DNA of 64,000 nt, from assembly GCF_000160115.1 (NCBI RefSeq), contig NZ_GG665867.1, positions 486,053 through 550,052 of the forward strand. Reading direction: 5' to 3'. The stretch is from Shuttleworthella satelles DSM 14600. GTDB lineage: Bacteria > Bacillota > Clostridia > Lachnospirales > Lachnospiraceae. The notes beneath the pieces are model-generated. The model had not been told where the DNA came from and did no database searches. It worked only from the letters and a program-made list of their open reading frames with translations. How positions within the stretch are numbered: position 1 is the stretch's first letter; every line of letters begins with the position of its first letter. Both the position numbers and the translations under genes were made by a program. Positions 44,056 to 51,608 of this stretch are shown here, one piece after another.

Positions 44056-45044
44056 TGGAGAAGAAGTCATTTTTGAAGAAAATCGGCGGATCAAGAGAGA
44101 TATCCCTCCTTCTGATCCTGCTTGTCCTGATCGGGCTGGTGTCCATCAAGTCCCCCGGCTTTTTGTCCATGCAGAATATCACGGAAATTCTCAAGAACAA
44201 TTCCGTGACCATGATCCTCTCGTTAGGGATGCTCATGGTTCTTCTGATCGGGGGGATTGATATCTCTGTGGCCTCCACCCTGGGATTTGCCGGGATGACG
44301 GTCGGCATGCTCTTTAAGACCGGCCTGGTGTCAAGCACGCTTCTGGGCTTTGTCATCGCCATCGGTATGGGGGCGGTCTGCGGACTTGTGGTCGGCCTGA
44401 TTATCTCCTATGGAAGGGTGGCTCCCATCATCTGTACCATGGGCGCCATGTATATCTATCGGGGTCTGGCCTACCTTGTGGCTAATGACCAGTGGGCCGG
44501 TGCGGACGCCCTGGGAGAGTTCAAGAGCTTCGCTCTGACGAGCAGTCTGGGCATCAACAATGTCATCCTGGTCACGATTGTCTGCTATCTGCTCTTCTTC
44601 GTTATTTTGAAGTGGACCAAGTTCGGCCGCAATATTTACGCGGTCGGCTCCAATGAAGAGGCGGCGGGGATTTCCGGAATCAATGTCCATGGAGTCAAGA
44701 TCGCCGTCTATACCCTGATGGGTACGCTAGCAGGACTGTCCGGAGCCCTGTCCACATCGGTCTACGCGTCAGCCCAGCCCAATATGCAGTACGGCAAGGA
44801 GATGGACGTCATCGCGGCCTGTGTCATCGGCGGTGTCAGCATGAGCGGCGGCAGAGGCAGCGTCATCGGCGCCCTTTTGGGAGCGCTGATTCTGGCGGTT
44901 ATTTCTAAGGCCCTGCCTCTGATCGGAATCGGGGCTTTGGCCCAGAACACCATCAAGGGGGTTCTGATCGTCGCGGTAATCATTGCCAATGTCATCACGC
45001 AGAGGATTATGGTTCGGTCGACGCTGGAGAAGAGAGAGATCTAA
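44055..45044 (+). CDS. Rhamnose-type ABC transporter permease 1
   Basis: A 329-residue CUT2 permease (RbsC family) with about ten hydrophobic segments. Landmarks are GIDISVASTLGFAGMTVGML, the conserved NAYAVGSN-like NIYAVGSNEEAAGISGINV and IGGVSMSGGRGSVIGALLGA. The ATG shares one base with the ATPase stop (TAATG), so translation is coupled. It is paired with the second permease at 45055. Confidence 0.9.
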   Translation: MEKKSFLKKIGGSREISLLLILLVLIGLVSIKSPGFLSMQNITEILKNNSVTMILSLGMLMVLLIGGIDISVASTLGFAGMTVGMLFKTGLVSSTLLGFVIAIGMGAVCGLVVGLIISYGRVAPIICTMGAMYIYRGLAYLVANDQWAGADALGEFKSFALTSSLGINNVILVTIVCYLLFFVILKWTKFGRNIYAVGSNEEAAGISGINVHGVKIAVYTLMGTLAGLSGALSTSVYASAQPNMQYGKEMDVIAACVIGGVSMSGGRGSVIGALLGALILAVISKALPLIGIGALAQNTIKGVLIVAVIIANVITQRIMVRSTLEKREI

Positions 45045-45054
45045 GGGGGATATT

Positions 45055-46056
45055 ATGGCAGGAAAATCTGGAAGAACGATTGCGGCAACCGAGAACAAGC
45101 CGCTGACAAGCAGACTGCTGAACTGGGAGTCCATGCTCGTGGTTCTGCTTGTGCTCGTCAATATCATCTGTATCGGCATTTCTCCCGTATACAACGCGAC
45201 CAATCTGCTGCGGGAGAGCCCCAAATATCTGGCGGAGATTTTTCTCCTCTTTCCCATGGCCTTCATTCTGCTTCTGGGAGAGATCGATATCTCGGTTGGA
45301 TCGATTGTCTGCCTCTGCGCGACGACGGCCGGCATGGCGTCCAACCTCAAGATCCCCTTCGTCGGCGTCTTTCTTCTGACCCTCCTTGTGGGTCTTGCCT
45401 GCGGGGCCATCAATGGCCTTCTGGCCGTGGAATTCCGCGAGCTGCCGACCATGATTATTACGCTGGGAACACAGATCATATACCGGGGGATAGCGGAGCT
45501 GATGCTGGGCGAGGGAGGATCAGTCTCGATCAAGGATTTTCGGGGATTTAAGGTCCTGTCAACCAAAGTCGGACCCTTCCCGATCAGTTTCTTTCTGGTC
45601 GTGCTCACAGGCATCGTCTTCATCATCGTCGCGTCCAGGATGAATTACGGACGCAAGCTCTATGCCATCGGCAGCAACGCGAGAACGTCTTTCTATTCCG
45701 GGATTAAGGTGAAGCGGACGATCTTTATCGCATACGCTTTGATGGGTCTCTTTTCCGGTCTTGCCGCTCTCTTTTTGACAGCGGCGACCTATGGGGCCAA
45801 TACGACGACCGGCAAGGGCTTTGAGATGGACGCCATTGCCATGGCTGTATTCGGCGGGGTGTCCACGACAGGAGGAAAGGGAAAGATCCTGGGAGCCTTC
45901 ATCGCGGCCTTTACCATCCTCTGTCTTAGGGTCGGCCTGGGACAGAAGAACTTAAATTCACAGATCATCTTGATCATCATCGGCATTCTCCTGATTGTCT
46001 CCGTCCTGATTCCCAATATCTCCGGCGGATTCAAGGCCAGAAGAAAGCAGGCATAG
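45055..46056 (+). CDS. Rhamnose-type ABC transporter permease 2
   Basis: A 333-residue CUT2 permease with landmarks GEIDISVGSIVCLCATTAGM, YAIGSNARTSFYSGIKVKRT and FGGVSTTGGKGKILGAFIAA. AAGGGGGA precedes ATG 45055, ten bases after the first permease. Two different permease genes in one operon are typical of the rhamnose (RhaPQ) and autoinducer-2 transporters, which supports the rhamnose assignment. Confidence 0.9.
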   Translation: MAGKSGRTIAATENKPLTSRLLNWESMLVVLLVLVNIICIGISPVYNATNLLRESPKYLAEIFLLFPMAFILLLGEIDISVGSIVCLCATTAGMASNLKIPFVGVFLLTLLVGLACGAINGLLAVEFRELPTMIITLGTQIIYRGIAELMLGEGGSVSIKDFRGFKVLSTKVGPFPISFFLVVLTGIVFIIVASRMNYGRKLYAIGSNARTSFYSGIKVKRTIFIAYALMGLFSGLAALFLTAATYGANTTTGKGFEMDAIAMAVFGGVSTTGGKGKILGAFIAAFTILCLRVGLGQKNLNSQIILIIIGILLIVSVLIPNISGGFKARRKQA

Positions 46057-46127
46057 AAAAAAGAATATGAGTGTCCTCAGGGACTCATAGATATAGAAAT
46101 CATGGGGTAGACAGAAGGAGGAAAACC

Positions 46128-47195
46128 ATGAAGAAGAAAGTGTTGAGTTTGCTTTTATGTATGACCATGGCTGTGGGGCTCTTCGCGGCATGCGGAGGGA
46201 ACTCCAAGAAGGAAGAGTCCGACAAGTCGGGCGGAGATGCCAAGACGGAGAGCGCGTCCGGCAAGACCTTCGCCCTTGTTCCCAAGAGCGCGGGCAATCC
46301 CTTCAATGAGAAGGAGGCCGAGGGCTTCCAGAACGCCGTTCAGAAGCTGGGCGGCAAGGCTGTCGTTCAGTATCCGGAATCAGCCACTGCGGATGCGCAG
46401 ATCACAGTCATCCAGTCTCTGATCTCACAGAAGGTGGATTCCATCTGTGTGGCAGCCAACGATGAGAATGCCCTGGCAGCAGCCCTTCAGGAGGCAAAGG
46501 ACGCAGGCATCAAGGTCTGCTCCGTAGACTCTGCTGTCGCCGCTTCCAGCCGCGCGGTTCATGTCAATCAGGCAGGTACCGACGAGATCGGATCCGCCCT
46601 GATTCAGGCGGTCTATGATATCACCGGAGGAGAGGGACAGTTCGCCATCCTCTCCGCGTCTTCCCAGGCAACCAACCAGAATGCCTGGATCAGCTCCATG
46701 AAGTCCTACATGGAGAAGGACAGCAAGTACTCTAAGCTTGAACTGGTAGAAGTGGCTTACGGGGATGACGAGGCGCAGAAGTCTACGGATCAGACCCAGG
46801 CCCTCCTGCAGAAGTATCCCAAGCTCAAGGTCATCTGCTCCCCCACGACAGTAGGTATCTCTGCCGCGGCCAAGGTCCTGCAGGACAAGAAGTCCTCTGT
46901 CAAATTGACCGGACTGGGCCTTCCCTCTGAGATGGCAGCCTACATCGGAAATGACGACGCGCATTCCTGCCCCTATATGTTCCTCTGGAACCCCATTGAC
47001 CTGGGCGCTCTGGGAGCCTATACGTCAGCAGCTCTTGTGACGGGAAGCATCAAGGGAAATGAGGGGGATACCTTCAAGTGTGATCTGGGCGACTATAAGG
47101 TTGTTAAGGCTTCTGACGGCGGCACCGAGATCATCCTGGGCGCTCCCTTCAAATTTGATCCCAGCAATATCAACGAGTGGAAGAGTGTATATTAA
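46128..47195 (+). CDS. Rhamnose-type ABC transporter substrate-binding lipoprotein
   Basis: A 355-residue type-I periplasmic-binding protein anchored as a lipoprotein: signal MKKKVLSLLLCMTMAVGLFA, lipobox L-F-A-A-C, then a Gly/Ser/Lys linker. The fold begins KTFALVPKSAGNPFNEKEAE and includes SLISQKVDSICVAANDENAL. The C-terminal GLPSEMAAYIGNDDAHSCPY followed by LWNPIDLGALGAY resembles RhaS binding proteins. AGAAGGAGG precedes ATG 46128. Its stop overlaps the mutarotase start by one base. Confidence 0.88.
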   Translation: MKKKVLSLLLCMTMAVGLFAACGGNSKKEESDKSGGDAKTESASGKTFALVPKSAGNPFNEKEAEGFQNAVQKLGGKAVVQYPESATADAQITVIQSLISQKVDSICVAANDENALAAALQEAKDAGIKVCSVDSAVAASSRAVHVNQAGTDEIGSALIQAVYDITGGEGQFAILSASSQATNQNAWISSMKSYMEKDSKYSKLELVEVAYGDDEAQKSTDQTQALLQKYPKLKVICSPTTVGISAAAKVLQDKKSSVKLTGLGLPSEMAAYIGNDDAHSCPYMFLWNPIDLGALGAYTSAALVTGSIKGNEGDTFKCDLGDYKVVKASDGGTEIILGAPFKFDPSNINEWKSVY

Positions 47196-47506
47196 TGGTC
47201 AAGGGATTTAAGATGAAACTCTATCCGGGCCAGGAGGCGGAGTATGAGCGCCGCCATAGGGAACTATGGCCCGAGATGGTTGAAATGATTCACGCGCACG
47301 GAGGCAAAAACTACTCCATTTTCCTGGACCGCGAGACCTTGACTCTCTTCGCCTATATCGAGATAGAGGATGAAGAAGTCTGGAACCAGGGGGCGGACAC
47401 CGCGATTAACCGCAAGTGGTGGGACTTCATGGCGGACATCATGGAGACCAACCCGGACAAGAGTCCGGTGGCGGTGGATTTAAAGCCCCTCTTTCATCTG
47501 GATTAG
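47195..47506 (+). CDS. rhaM: L-rhamnose mutarotase
   Basis: A 103-residue RhaM-family enzyme that interconverts the alpha and beta anomers of L-rhamnose for its isomerase. The family core is clear: GFKMKLYPGQEAEYERRHRE, LWPEM, then HAHGGKNYSIFLDRETLTLF and NRKWWDFMADIM. Length matches the family (about 104 residues). The ATG shares a base with the binding-protein stop, and this gene is what identifies the transporter cargo. RhaA, RhaB and RhaD are not in the window. A hairpin follows. Confidence 0.93.
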   Translation: MVKGFKMKLYPGQEAEYERRHRELWPEMVEMIHAHGGKNYSIFLDRETLTLFAYIEIEDEEVWNQGADTAINRKWWDFMADIMETNPDKSPVAVDLKPLFHLD

Positions 47507-47576
47507 CTGATCCGGGAATAAAGATCGGATCCTTAGTCCCGGAAATAAAATACCAGAAGTCTGGGTCCTACGAACC

Positions 47577-47609
47577 CGGCCAATCTGCCATCGGAATGCA
47601 GATTGGCCG
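47577..47609 (+). terminator. Perfect hairpin ending the rhamnose operon region
   Basis: CGGCCAATCTGC and GCAGATTGGCCG form a 12-bp perfect stem with a 9-nt loop, 70 bp after rhaM. No T run follows. The right arm continues directly into an IS-end-like sequence, so the hairpin may belong to an insertion-element remnant rather than to the operon. Confidence 0.5.
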
Positions 47610-47611
47610 AG

Positions 47612-47631
47612 GTTGCTGAGCAGACACTACG
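47612..47631 (-). mobile_element. Solitary IS end matching the IS1182-like left terminus
   Basis: GGTTGCTGAGCAGACACTAC, read on the minus strand, begins with AGTGTCTGCTCAGCAACC, identical to the left end of the complete element at 49664. Similarity fades a few bases further in (CCGGC versus TCGGC). No transposase accompanies it. It is probably the leftover end of a related element and marks the left edge of the AT-rich insert. Confidence 0.6.
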
Positions 47632-47870
47632 TATGAATGAGCTTTGGTACGACGACTTTCCTTGAAAGGTGGAGATTAAAAAGGCACTTCCAATACAAAT
47701 TGAATATTCAAAAGAGGTAGGCACTTCAAATATGAGGTGTCTATTTTTTTACTCAATTTGAAAGGTCGTGATAATGATGGCAAGAAAACCGCATGAAAAG
47801 AAATGTCGCTCTCCCACGACAGGCACACTGAAAATATAAAAATCAATATATCACAGAAAGGACGAAAAAT
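47632..47870 (+). other. AT-rich leader of the accessory insert with a 21-codon frame
   Basis: This gap holds direct copies of GGCACTTC at about 47672 and 47722 and ends in an AT-rich leader. ATG 47774 opens a short frame (MMARKPHEKKCRSPTTGTLK plus I, to 47839) after GAAAGG. Whether it is translated is unclear. Nothing else is recognised. Confidence 0.3.
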
Positions 47871-48185
47871 ATGGAACTAAAATATGTTATTCCCAACATG
47901 GAAAAGACTTTTGGAAACTTGGAATTTGCCGGTGAGGATAAGGTTATACAAAGAAGAATCAACGGACAGCTTACCGTTTTATCAAGAAGCTATAACCTCT
48001 ATTCCGATGTACAGAGAGCAGATGATATTGTGGTAACACTCCCGGCAGAAGCAGGCGAGAAAAACTTTGCTTTTGAGGAAAAAGTAAAGCTCATCAATCC
48101 CCGTATCAAAGCAGAGGGATACAAAATCGGCACACGAGGTTTTACCAATTATATTTTGGAAGCAGATGGCATGATAAAAGCATAG
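47871..48185 (+). CDS. DUF961-family conjugative-element protein (YdcP/Tn916 ORF23-like)
   Basis: A 104-residue protein of the DUF961 family found at the start of Tn916/ICEBs1-type conjugative elements. Typical features are MEKTFGNLEFAGEDKVIQRR, INGQLTVLSRSYNLYSDVQR and a C-terminal YKIGTRGFTNYILEADGMIK. AGAAAGGACG precedes the ATG. The rest of a conjugative module is absent, so it is a stranded leftover. It is far more AT-rich than the rhamnose operon beside it, indicating transfer. Confidence 0.8.
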   Translation: MELKYVIPNMEKTFGNLEFAGEDKVIQRRINGQLTVLSRSYNLYSDVQRADDIVVTLPAEAGEKNFAFEEKVKLINPRIKAEGYKIGTRGFTNYILEADGMIKA

Positions 48186-48237
48186 AAAGTGAAGAAAAGA
48201 AAAAAGAAGATGGTACGCTTTCGGAAGAAATCAAGGA

Positions 48238-48444
48238 GTGATATTGTCAATAATGGTTGACAATATCATAATAACCATAGGGGAGATTTTACATCATATC
48301 CCTGCTTTAAAAAGCTTGAATGAGCCTTCAAATTTAAGCATACCGCAGGCTGGCATATTTGTAATCGGTGTCATCATGTTTATGTTATGTACTTGGGCTT
48401 CGTACCAAAAAGCTGTAAAGGATTTTGAAGAAATTGATTTGTAA
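48238..48444 (+). pseudogene. C-terminal remnant of an ABC-2-type permease (tentative)
   Basis: A 68-codon frame ends GIFVIGVIMFMLCTWASYQK, then AVKDFEEIDL. One hydrophobic helix followed by a charged tail resembles the end of peptide/antibiotic-exporter ABC permeases. The N-terminal part is lost. The short stretch before it (48186-48237) reads EEKKKEDGTLSEEIKE before a stop, a second leftover. The assignment is tentative. Confidence 0.45.
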
Positions 48445-48528
48445 AGCAGAATACATTAGTTAATCGTTTCCTGTTGATGAAAACAGGACAAAAAATGGTA
48501 TAGTCATTATAGATAAAATTAAAATTTT

Positions 48529-48987
48529 GAGAGGTTGTGAAATTGAAGTGTGTAAGGAATGTTATGTTGACCAAAACAGAATAACGCCGCTTTTAAATCC
48601 GCCTGATTGTTTAGAAAACCATACACAATACATCTGCGGTACTTGCGGCAGATGTATTTGCATTGAACATGATTCAAGTCGTGGATTACAGCGTTGAAAT
48701 TTTTCTTTTAGGTCATTTGAAATTGCAAAGCTGTGTATTTAAGAACTGCTGACTATACGGTCAAAAAGCCATGCGGTATTTATGAAATTAAAAGTGAAAA
48801 GGGCAGAATTTCCTATAAAATTTTTGTGGATAATAAAGATTTACAAATGTATCTGACAAAGAATAAAGGAAAAGTTTGCGAAACAATGAAACCTGTTTTT
48901 TCAGTTGAAGAATATAAAGAGTATCCGAATACACAGGTAAGAAAATTGACCTCTGGTGAAATGCGAAAATATCTGTCAGAAAGATAA
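48529..48987 (+). pseudogene. Decayed small cysteine-rich (zinc-ribbon-like) gene
   Basis: One ancestral frame reads EIEVCKECYVDQNRITPLLN, then CLENHTQYICGTCGRCICIE and HDSSRGLQR. It is broken by TGA at 48695-48697 (probably a former Trp codon), continues NFSFRSFEIAKL, and shifts frame near 48732 to YLRTADYTVKKPCGIYEIKS up to the TAA at 48985. Cys pairs C-x2-C and C-x2-C-x2-C-x-C suggest a metal-binding protein of unknown function. Two lesions argue it is dead. Confidence 0.55.
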
Positions 48988-49009
48988 AAAAATTATAGAG
49001 GTGGTTTAG

Positions 49010-49612
49010 ATGAAAACCTTAGTTATCTATGTGCATGGCAAGGGTGGTAATACAGAGGAAGCAAAACATTATCGGTCTGTTTTTAGAGAAAGTGATGTTA
49101 TCGGTTTGGACTATAAATCACAAACTCCTTGGGAAGCAAAGATAGAATTTCCAAGATTATATGATGGGTATTGTAAATCATATGATTCTGTTATTTTAAT
49201 TGCAAACAGTATAGGAGCATATCTTTCTATGAATGCCCTCGCTGAAAAAAATATCTCACAAGCATTTTTAATTTCTCCAGTTGCAGATATGGAAAAACTG
49301 ATAGTGGATATGATGAAGCGGGCGAATATTACGGAGGATGAATTAAGGAGTGAGAAAGAGATTGAAACAGAGTTTGGAGAAATATTGTCTTGGGAATATT
49401 TATCTTATGCAAGAAATCACCCTGTCAAGTGGAATATCCCTACATCTGTTTTATATGGTGAAAAAGATATTTTAACTTCAAAAGAAACCATAACTAAGTT
49501 TGCCGAACAAATTTGTGCCAATCTTACAATCATGGAGAATGGAGAACATTGGTTTCATACAGATGAGCAATTAAATTTCTTGGATAATTGGCTTAGAAAT
49601 TCAACTCAATAA
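49010..49612 (+). CDS. Small alpha/beta hydrolase
   Basis: A 200-residue alpha/beta hydrolase. The opening VIYVHGKGGN gives the oxyanion loop, A-N-S-I-G-A near residue 66 is the nucleophile elbow, L-Y-G-E-K-D supplies the acid and G-E-H-W-F-H the catalytic His. Related proteins are carried on mobile regions of clostridia and streptococci; the substrate is unknown. AGAGGTGG precedes the ATG. It appears to be the only intact cargo gene of the AT-rich insert. Confidence 0.75.
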   Translation: MKTLVIYVHGKGGNTEEAKHYRSVFRESDVIGLDYKSQTPWEAKIEFPRLYDGYCKSYDSVILIANSIGAYLSMNALAEKNISQAFLISPVADMEKLIVDMMKRANITEDELRSEKEIETEFGEILSWEYLSYARNHPVKWNIPTSVLYGEKDILTSKETITKFAEQICANLTIMENGEHWFHTDEQLNFLDNWLRNSTQ

Positions 49613-49663
49613 AGTAAAATTTATGGAGGTAATCGCACTATGCTTCATTTGGAAAAAGTAAAT

Positions 49664-51278
49664 AGTGTCTGCTCAGCAACCCCGGCTTCAAATGCCAGCT
49701 GGTTCTGAGCTGATATTAAAGCCTGGACACCATAAGATGTCCAGTGTTGCACCTCGAAAAACCGATACCAGAAATTCGGCAAAAGAAAAGACTGTTAGCC
49801 TGTCCACATTCATCGCGATGATGGACAGGACGATGGAACTTCTGGTCGTGGTATCCAGTTTCGTACGGATAAGGCCCAGGCCAAAGCAACGCTTGGCAAG
49901 GCTGAAGCTCCTTTCGACTTCGATTCGATCTACAGCATCTCGATATTCCTGCTTCCTGTCGATGGAAGGATCTTTCTTCGGTCTGCCAAGCGCAGGACCG
50001 GACAGTTTGATTCCATGAAGCCTGCAGTAGCTAAGGTTCTTCCGGTTCCGATAAATCTTATCGACGAGCGCCCGATCCGGATAATGACCAGTACGTTCCT
50101 TGTACTGCTCTATCGCTCCGATCAGGACATCTCCTTCATTGTAAGCGTCAAAGGACTGCTTCTCGATCCTGGCTATCCCATGGTCATCGATACTCAGATC
50201 CAGTTTGGTTCCGAATTCCGTCGGAGTTTTGGCCTTGCCTCTGACAATCGGTCGGATGTAGGGCTGGCTGATGTTCACAATCCTATCGGCTACTGTGTGG
50301 ACATTGTTCTCATACATGTAGCGCTGCTGTTCATAGACTCTGCGAAGCACCGCAAGCCTCTCTGCGTCTCTGGCGGACAATTCCTTTCCCTCTTCCAGGA
50401 AGGTGTCGATAAATCCAAGATCCCGGCGGACATACTGCAGCTGCTTTTTTATCGCCTTTCGAATTGCTTTGGAGGAACGTCTGCGCTGTTTTGCCAGCGC
50501 GAGGTAGTCCTTCCGGGCATTCCGACGATAGATTCTTGGTTTCGGCTCATTATACTCATAACACACGGTATCGATGATTGTCTCAAGGTCCTCCCTTGCT
50601 TCATTCAACAGGTTGATATCCTGCGGGAAGGCGATGTTCTGCGGTGCACAGGCCGCATCCAGGATCAGGGTTCCGGAGTTTTCGGAAGGCTCGCCATCAT
50701 TCGGTGCTGCATCGCGGCTCCCGGGCCCCGGATCATCCGGATGGTTATGGCGGATTATCATCTCATTGATCTCCCCGAGGATCTCGTCTGTGAGACGTTT
50801 CCGGAATTCTACCAACAGGGATGGCGCATACGGTGCCTTCTGCTGATACCCGTGAAGACCGATGAAGTATTGATAATATGGGTTTTCCGTGATCTGTTCC
50901 ACCAGTTCCCGATCCGAGTAACTGTACTGTTTCTGGATGAGGAGAGATCCAAGGGCAACCCTCAAGGGCTTTGCCGGCATACCGGTATGGCTCGGGAACA
51001 GACTCGCATAGCGGTCTTCGATCTCATCCCAGGGGATTCGTTCGGCTTTTTTGATCCAACGGTTTTCCGGGTTCATCTTCAGCCCTATGGGCTGGTTAAA
51101 ATCCGTACGTCCGAATTGGTGGTGTCGCTCTTTTTTATACATGGGAACTTCCTTTGAAATGCAAGGTTTTTGAGGTGCTGTCAGGTTTTTCCCTGCATCT
51201 CCATTATGCCATGAAGGTGCCCATAAGCGGCTCTATATCATTGTATTATTCACTTTCATACTCGGTTGAGCAGACACT
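49664..51278 (-). mobile_element. Complete IS1182-like insertion sequence with AAAT target duplication
   Basis: The element is 1,615 bp. Its ends are inverted: AGTGTCTGCTCAGCAACC on the left and AGTGTCTGCTCAACC on the right (reverse complement of 51264-51278). AAAT flanks both sides (49660-49663 and 51279-51282), a 4-bp target duplication. A single intact transposase gene fills the element on the minus strand. The intact ends and duplication indicate a recent insertion. Confidence 0.9.
49688..51142 (-). CDS. IS1182-family transposase (IS5/IS1182 group)
   Basis: A 484-residue DDE transposase. The N-terminal DUF772 domain reads ASLFPSHTGMPAKPLRVALG, YSYSDRELVEQITENPYYQY and FIGLHGYQQKAPYAPSLLVE. 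The catalytic part has an Asp in GTLILDAACAPQNI, TKLDLSIDDHGIARIEKQSF and a C-terminal RIEVERSFSLAKRCFGLGLI with the Glu and Y/F-xxx-R context. It is uninterrupted and probably functional. The long open frame on the opposite strand (50015-51157) is a shadow. Confidence 0.88.
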   Translation of the reverse strand: MYKKERHHQFGRTDFNQPIGLKMNPENRWIKKAERIPWDEIEDRYASLFPSHTGMPAKPLRVALGSLLIQKQYSYSDRELVEQITENPYYQYFIGLHGYQQKAPYAPSLLVEFRKRLTDEILGEINEMIIRHNHPDDPGPGSRDAAPNDGEPSENSGTLILDAACAPQNIAFPQDINLLNEAREDLETIIDTVCYEYNEPKPRIYRRNARKDYLALAKQRRRSSKAIRKAIKKQLQYVRRDLGFIDTFLEEGKELSARDAERLAVLRRVYEQQRYMYENNVHTVADRIVNISQPYIRPIVRGKAKTPTEFGTKLDLSIDDHGIARIEKQSFDAYNEGDVLIGAIEQYKERTGHYPDRALVDKIYRNRKNLSYCRLHGIKLSGPALGRPKKDPSIDRKQEYRDAVDRIEVERSFSLAKRCFGLGLIRTKLDTTTRSSIVLSIIAMNVDRLTVFSFAEFLVSVFRGATLDILWCPGFNISSEPAGI

Positions 51279-51333
51279 AAATAAAAGACTTTTGGGATGT
51301 AAACCTTTCTATTCATGGCATAAGTCACATGCG

Positions 51334-51420
51334 GGGCGCATGCTCGTTTGCTCAAGATATGAAATATATGAGGGCGCATGCCGACTTGCCCAAGATATGA
51401 AATACATATGGGGCGAGTGT
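51334..51420 (+). repeat. 38-39-bp tandem repeat, 2.3 copies
   Basis: Copies begin GGGCGCATGC at 51334 and 51372 and a partial GGGCGAGTGT copy begins at 51411. The shared core includes TGC-CAAGATATGAAATA. It lies between the IS element and the aldolase promoter and is read through by the 73-codon frame described at 49640. Confidence 0.7.
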
Positions 51421-51474
51421 TTCCTTATTACTGTGAAATATTTGTCAAAAACGCGCAATCCTTGCCAGAGGGAC

Positions 51475-51535
51475 TTGTAAAGTGATCCCCTGTCAAGTAT
51501 TCTTAGAGCAGATAAATCCGAAACGTTTCGGATTT
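51475..51535 (+). promoter_or_regulatory. Promoter and palindromic LacI-type operator of the aldolase operon
   Basis: TTGTAA (51475-51480), a 17-bp spacer and TATTCT (51498-51503) form a promoter. The perfect palindrome AATCCGAAACGTTTCGGATT (51515-51534, extendable by one base each side) covers the start region. CGAAACGTTTCG is a classic LacI-family operator core. The LacI-type gene at 52480 in the same operon is the obvious candidate repressor. Confidence 0.75.
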
Positions 51536-51608
51536 TGTGATGATTTGTAATGTCAGGGAAAAAGGAAATAAGAAGCTATCGGGTGTAATCGATCGTAAGG
51601 AGGAGAAA

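Larger units (their letters stand above)
49640..51480 (+). pseudogene. Short open frame interrupted by the IS element
   Basis: ATG 49640, after GGAGG, encodes MLHLEKVN and is cut at codon 8 by the insertion. Removing 49664-51278 and one AAAT copy rejoins it to KRLLGCKPFYSWHKSHAGRM and onward to the TAA at 51478-51480, 73 codons in all. The first eight residues look like the start of an ABC ATPase, but the remainder lies in a tandem repeat and does not, so the joined frame may itself be a decayed product. Confidence 0.45.

Noticed and set aside
44769-45626. 285-codon minus-strand frame across the two rhamnose permeases
   Set aside because: It spans two genes on the opposite strand and lacks any domain; shadow frame.
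42541-47195. Ribose or autoinducer-2 transporter instead of rhamnose
   Set aside because: The CUT2 layout would allow it, but the translationally coupled L-rhamnose mutarotase at the operon end favours rhamnose.
47507-47631. Second complete insertion sequence ending at 47629
   Set aside because: Only the terminal 18 bp match the IS at 49664; no transposase or opposite end lies to the left, where rhaM is intact.
50015-51157. 380-codon open frame on the plus strand
   Set aside because: It lies fully antisense to the intact IS transposase, has no ribosome site and no family-like motifs. It is a shadow frame.
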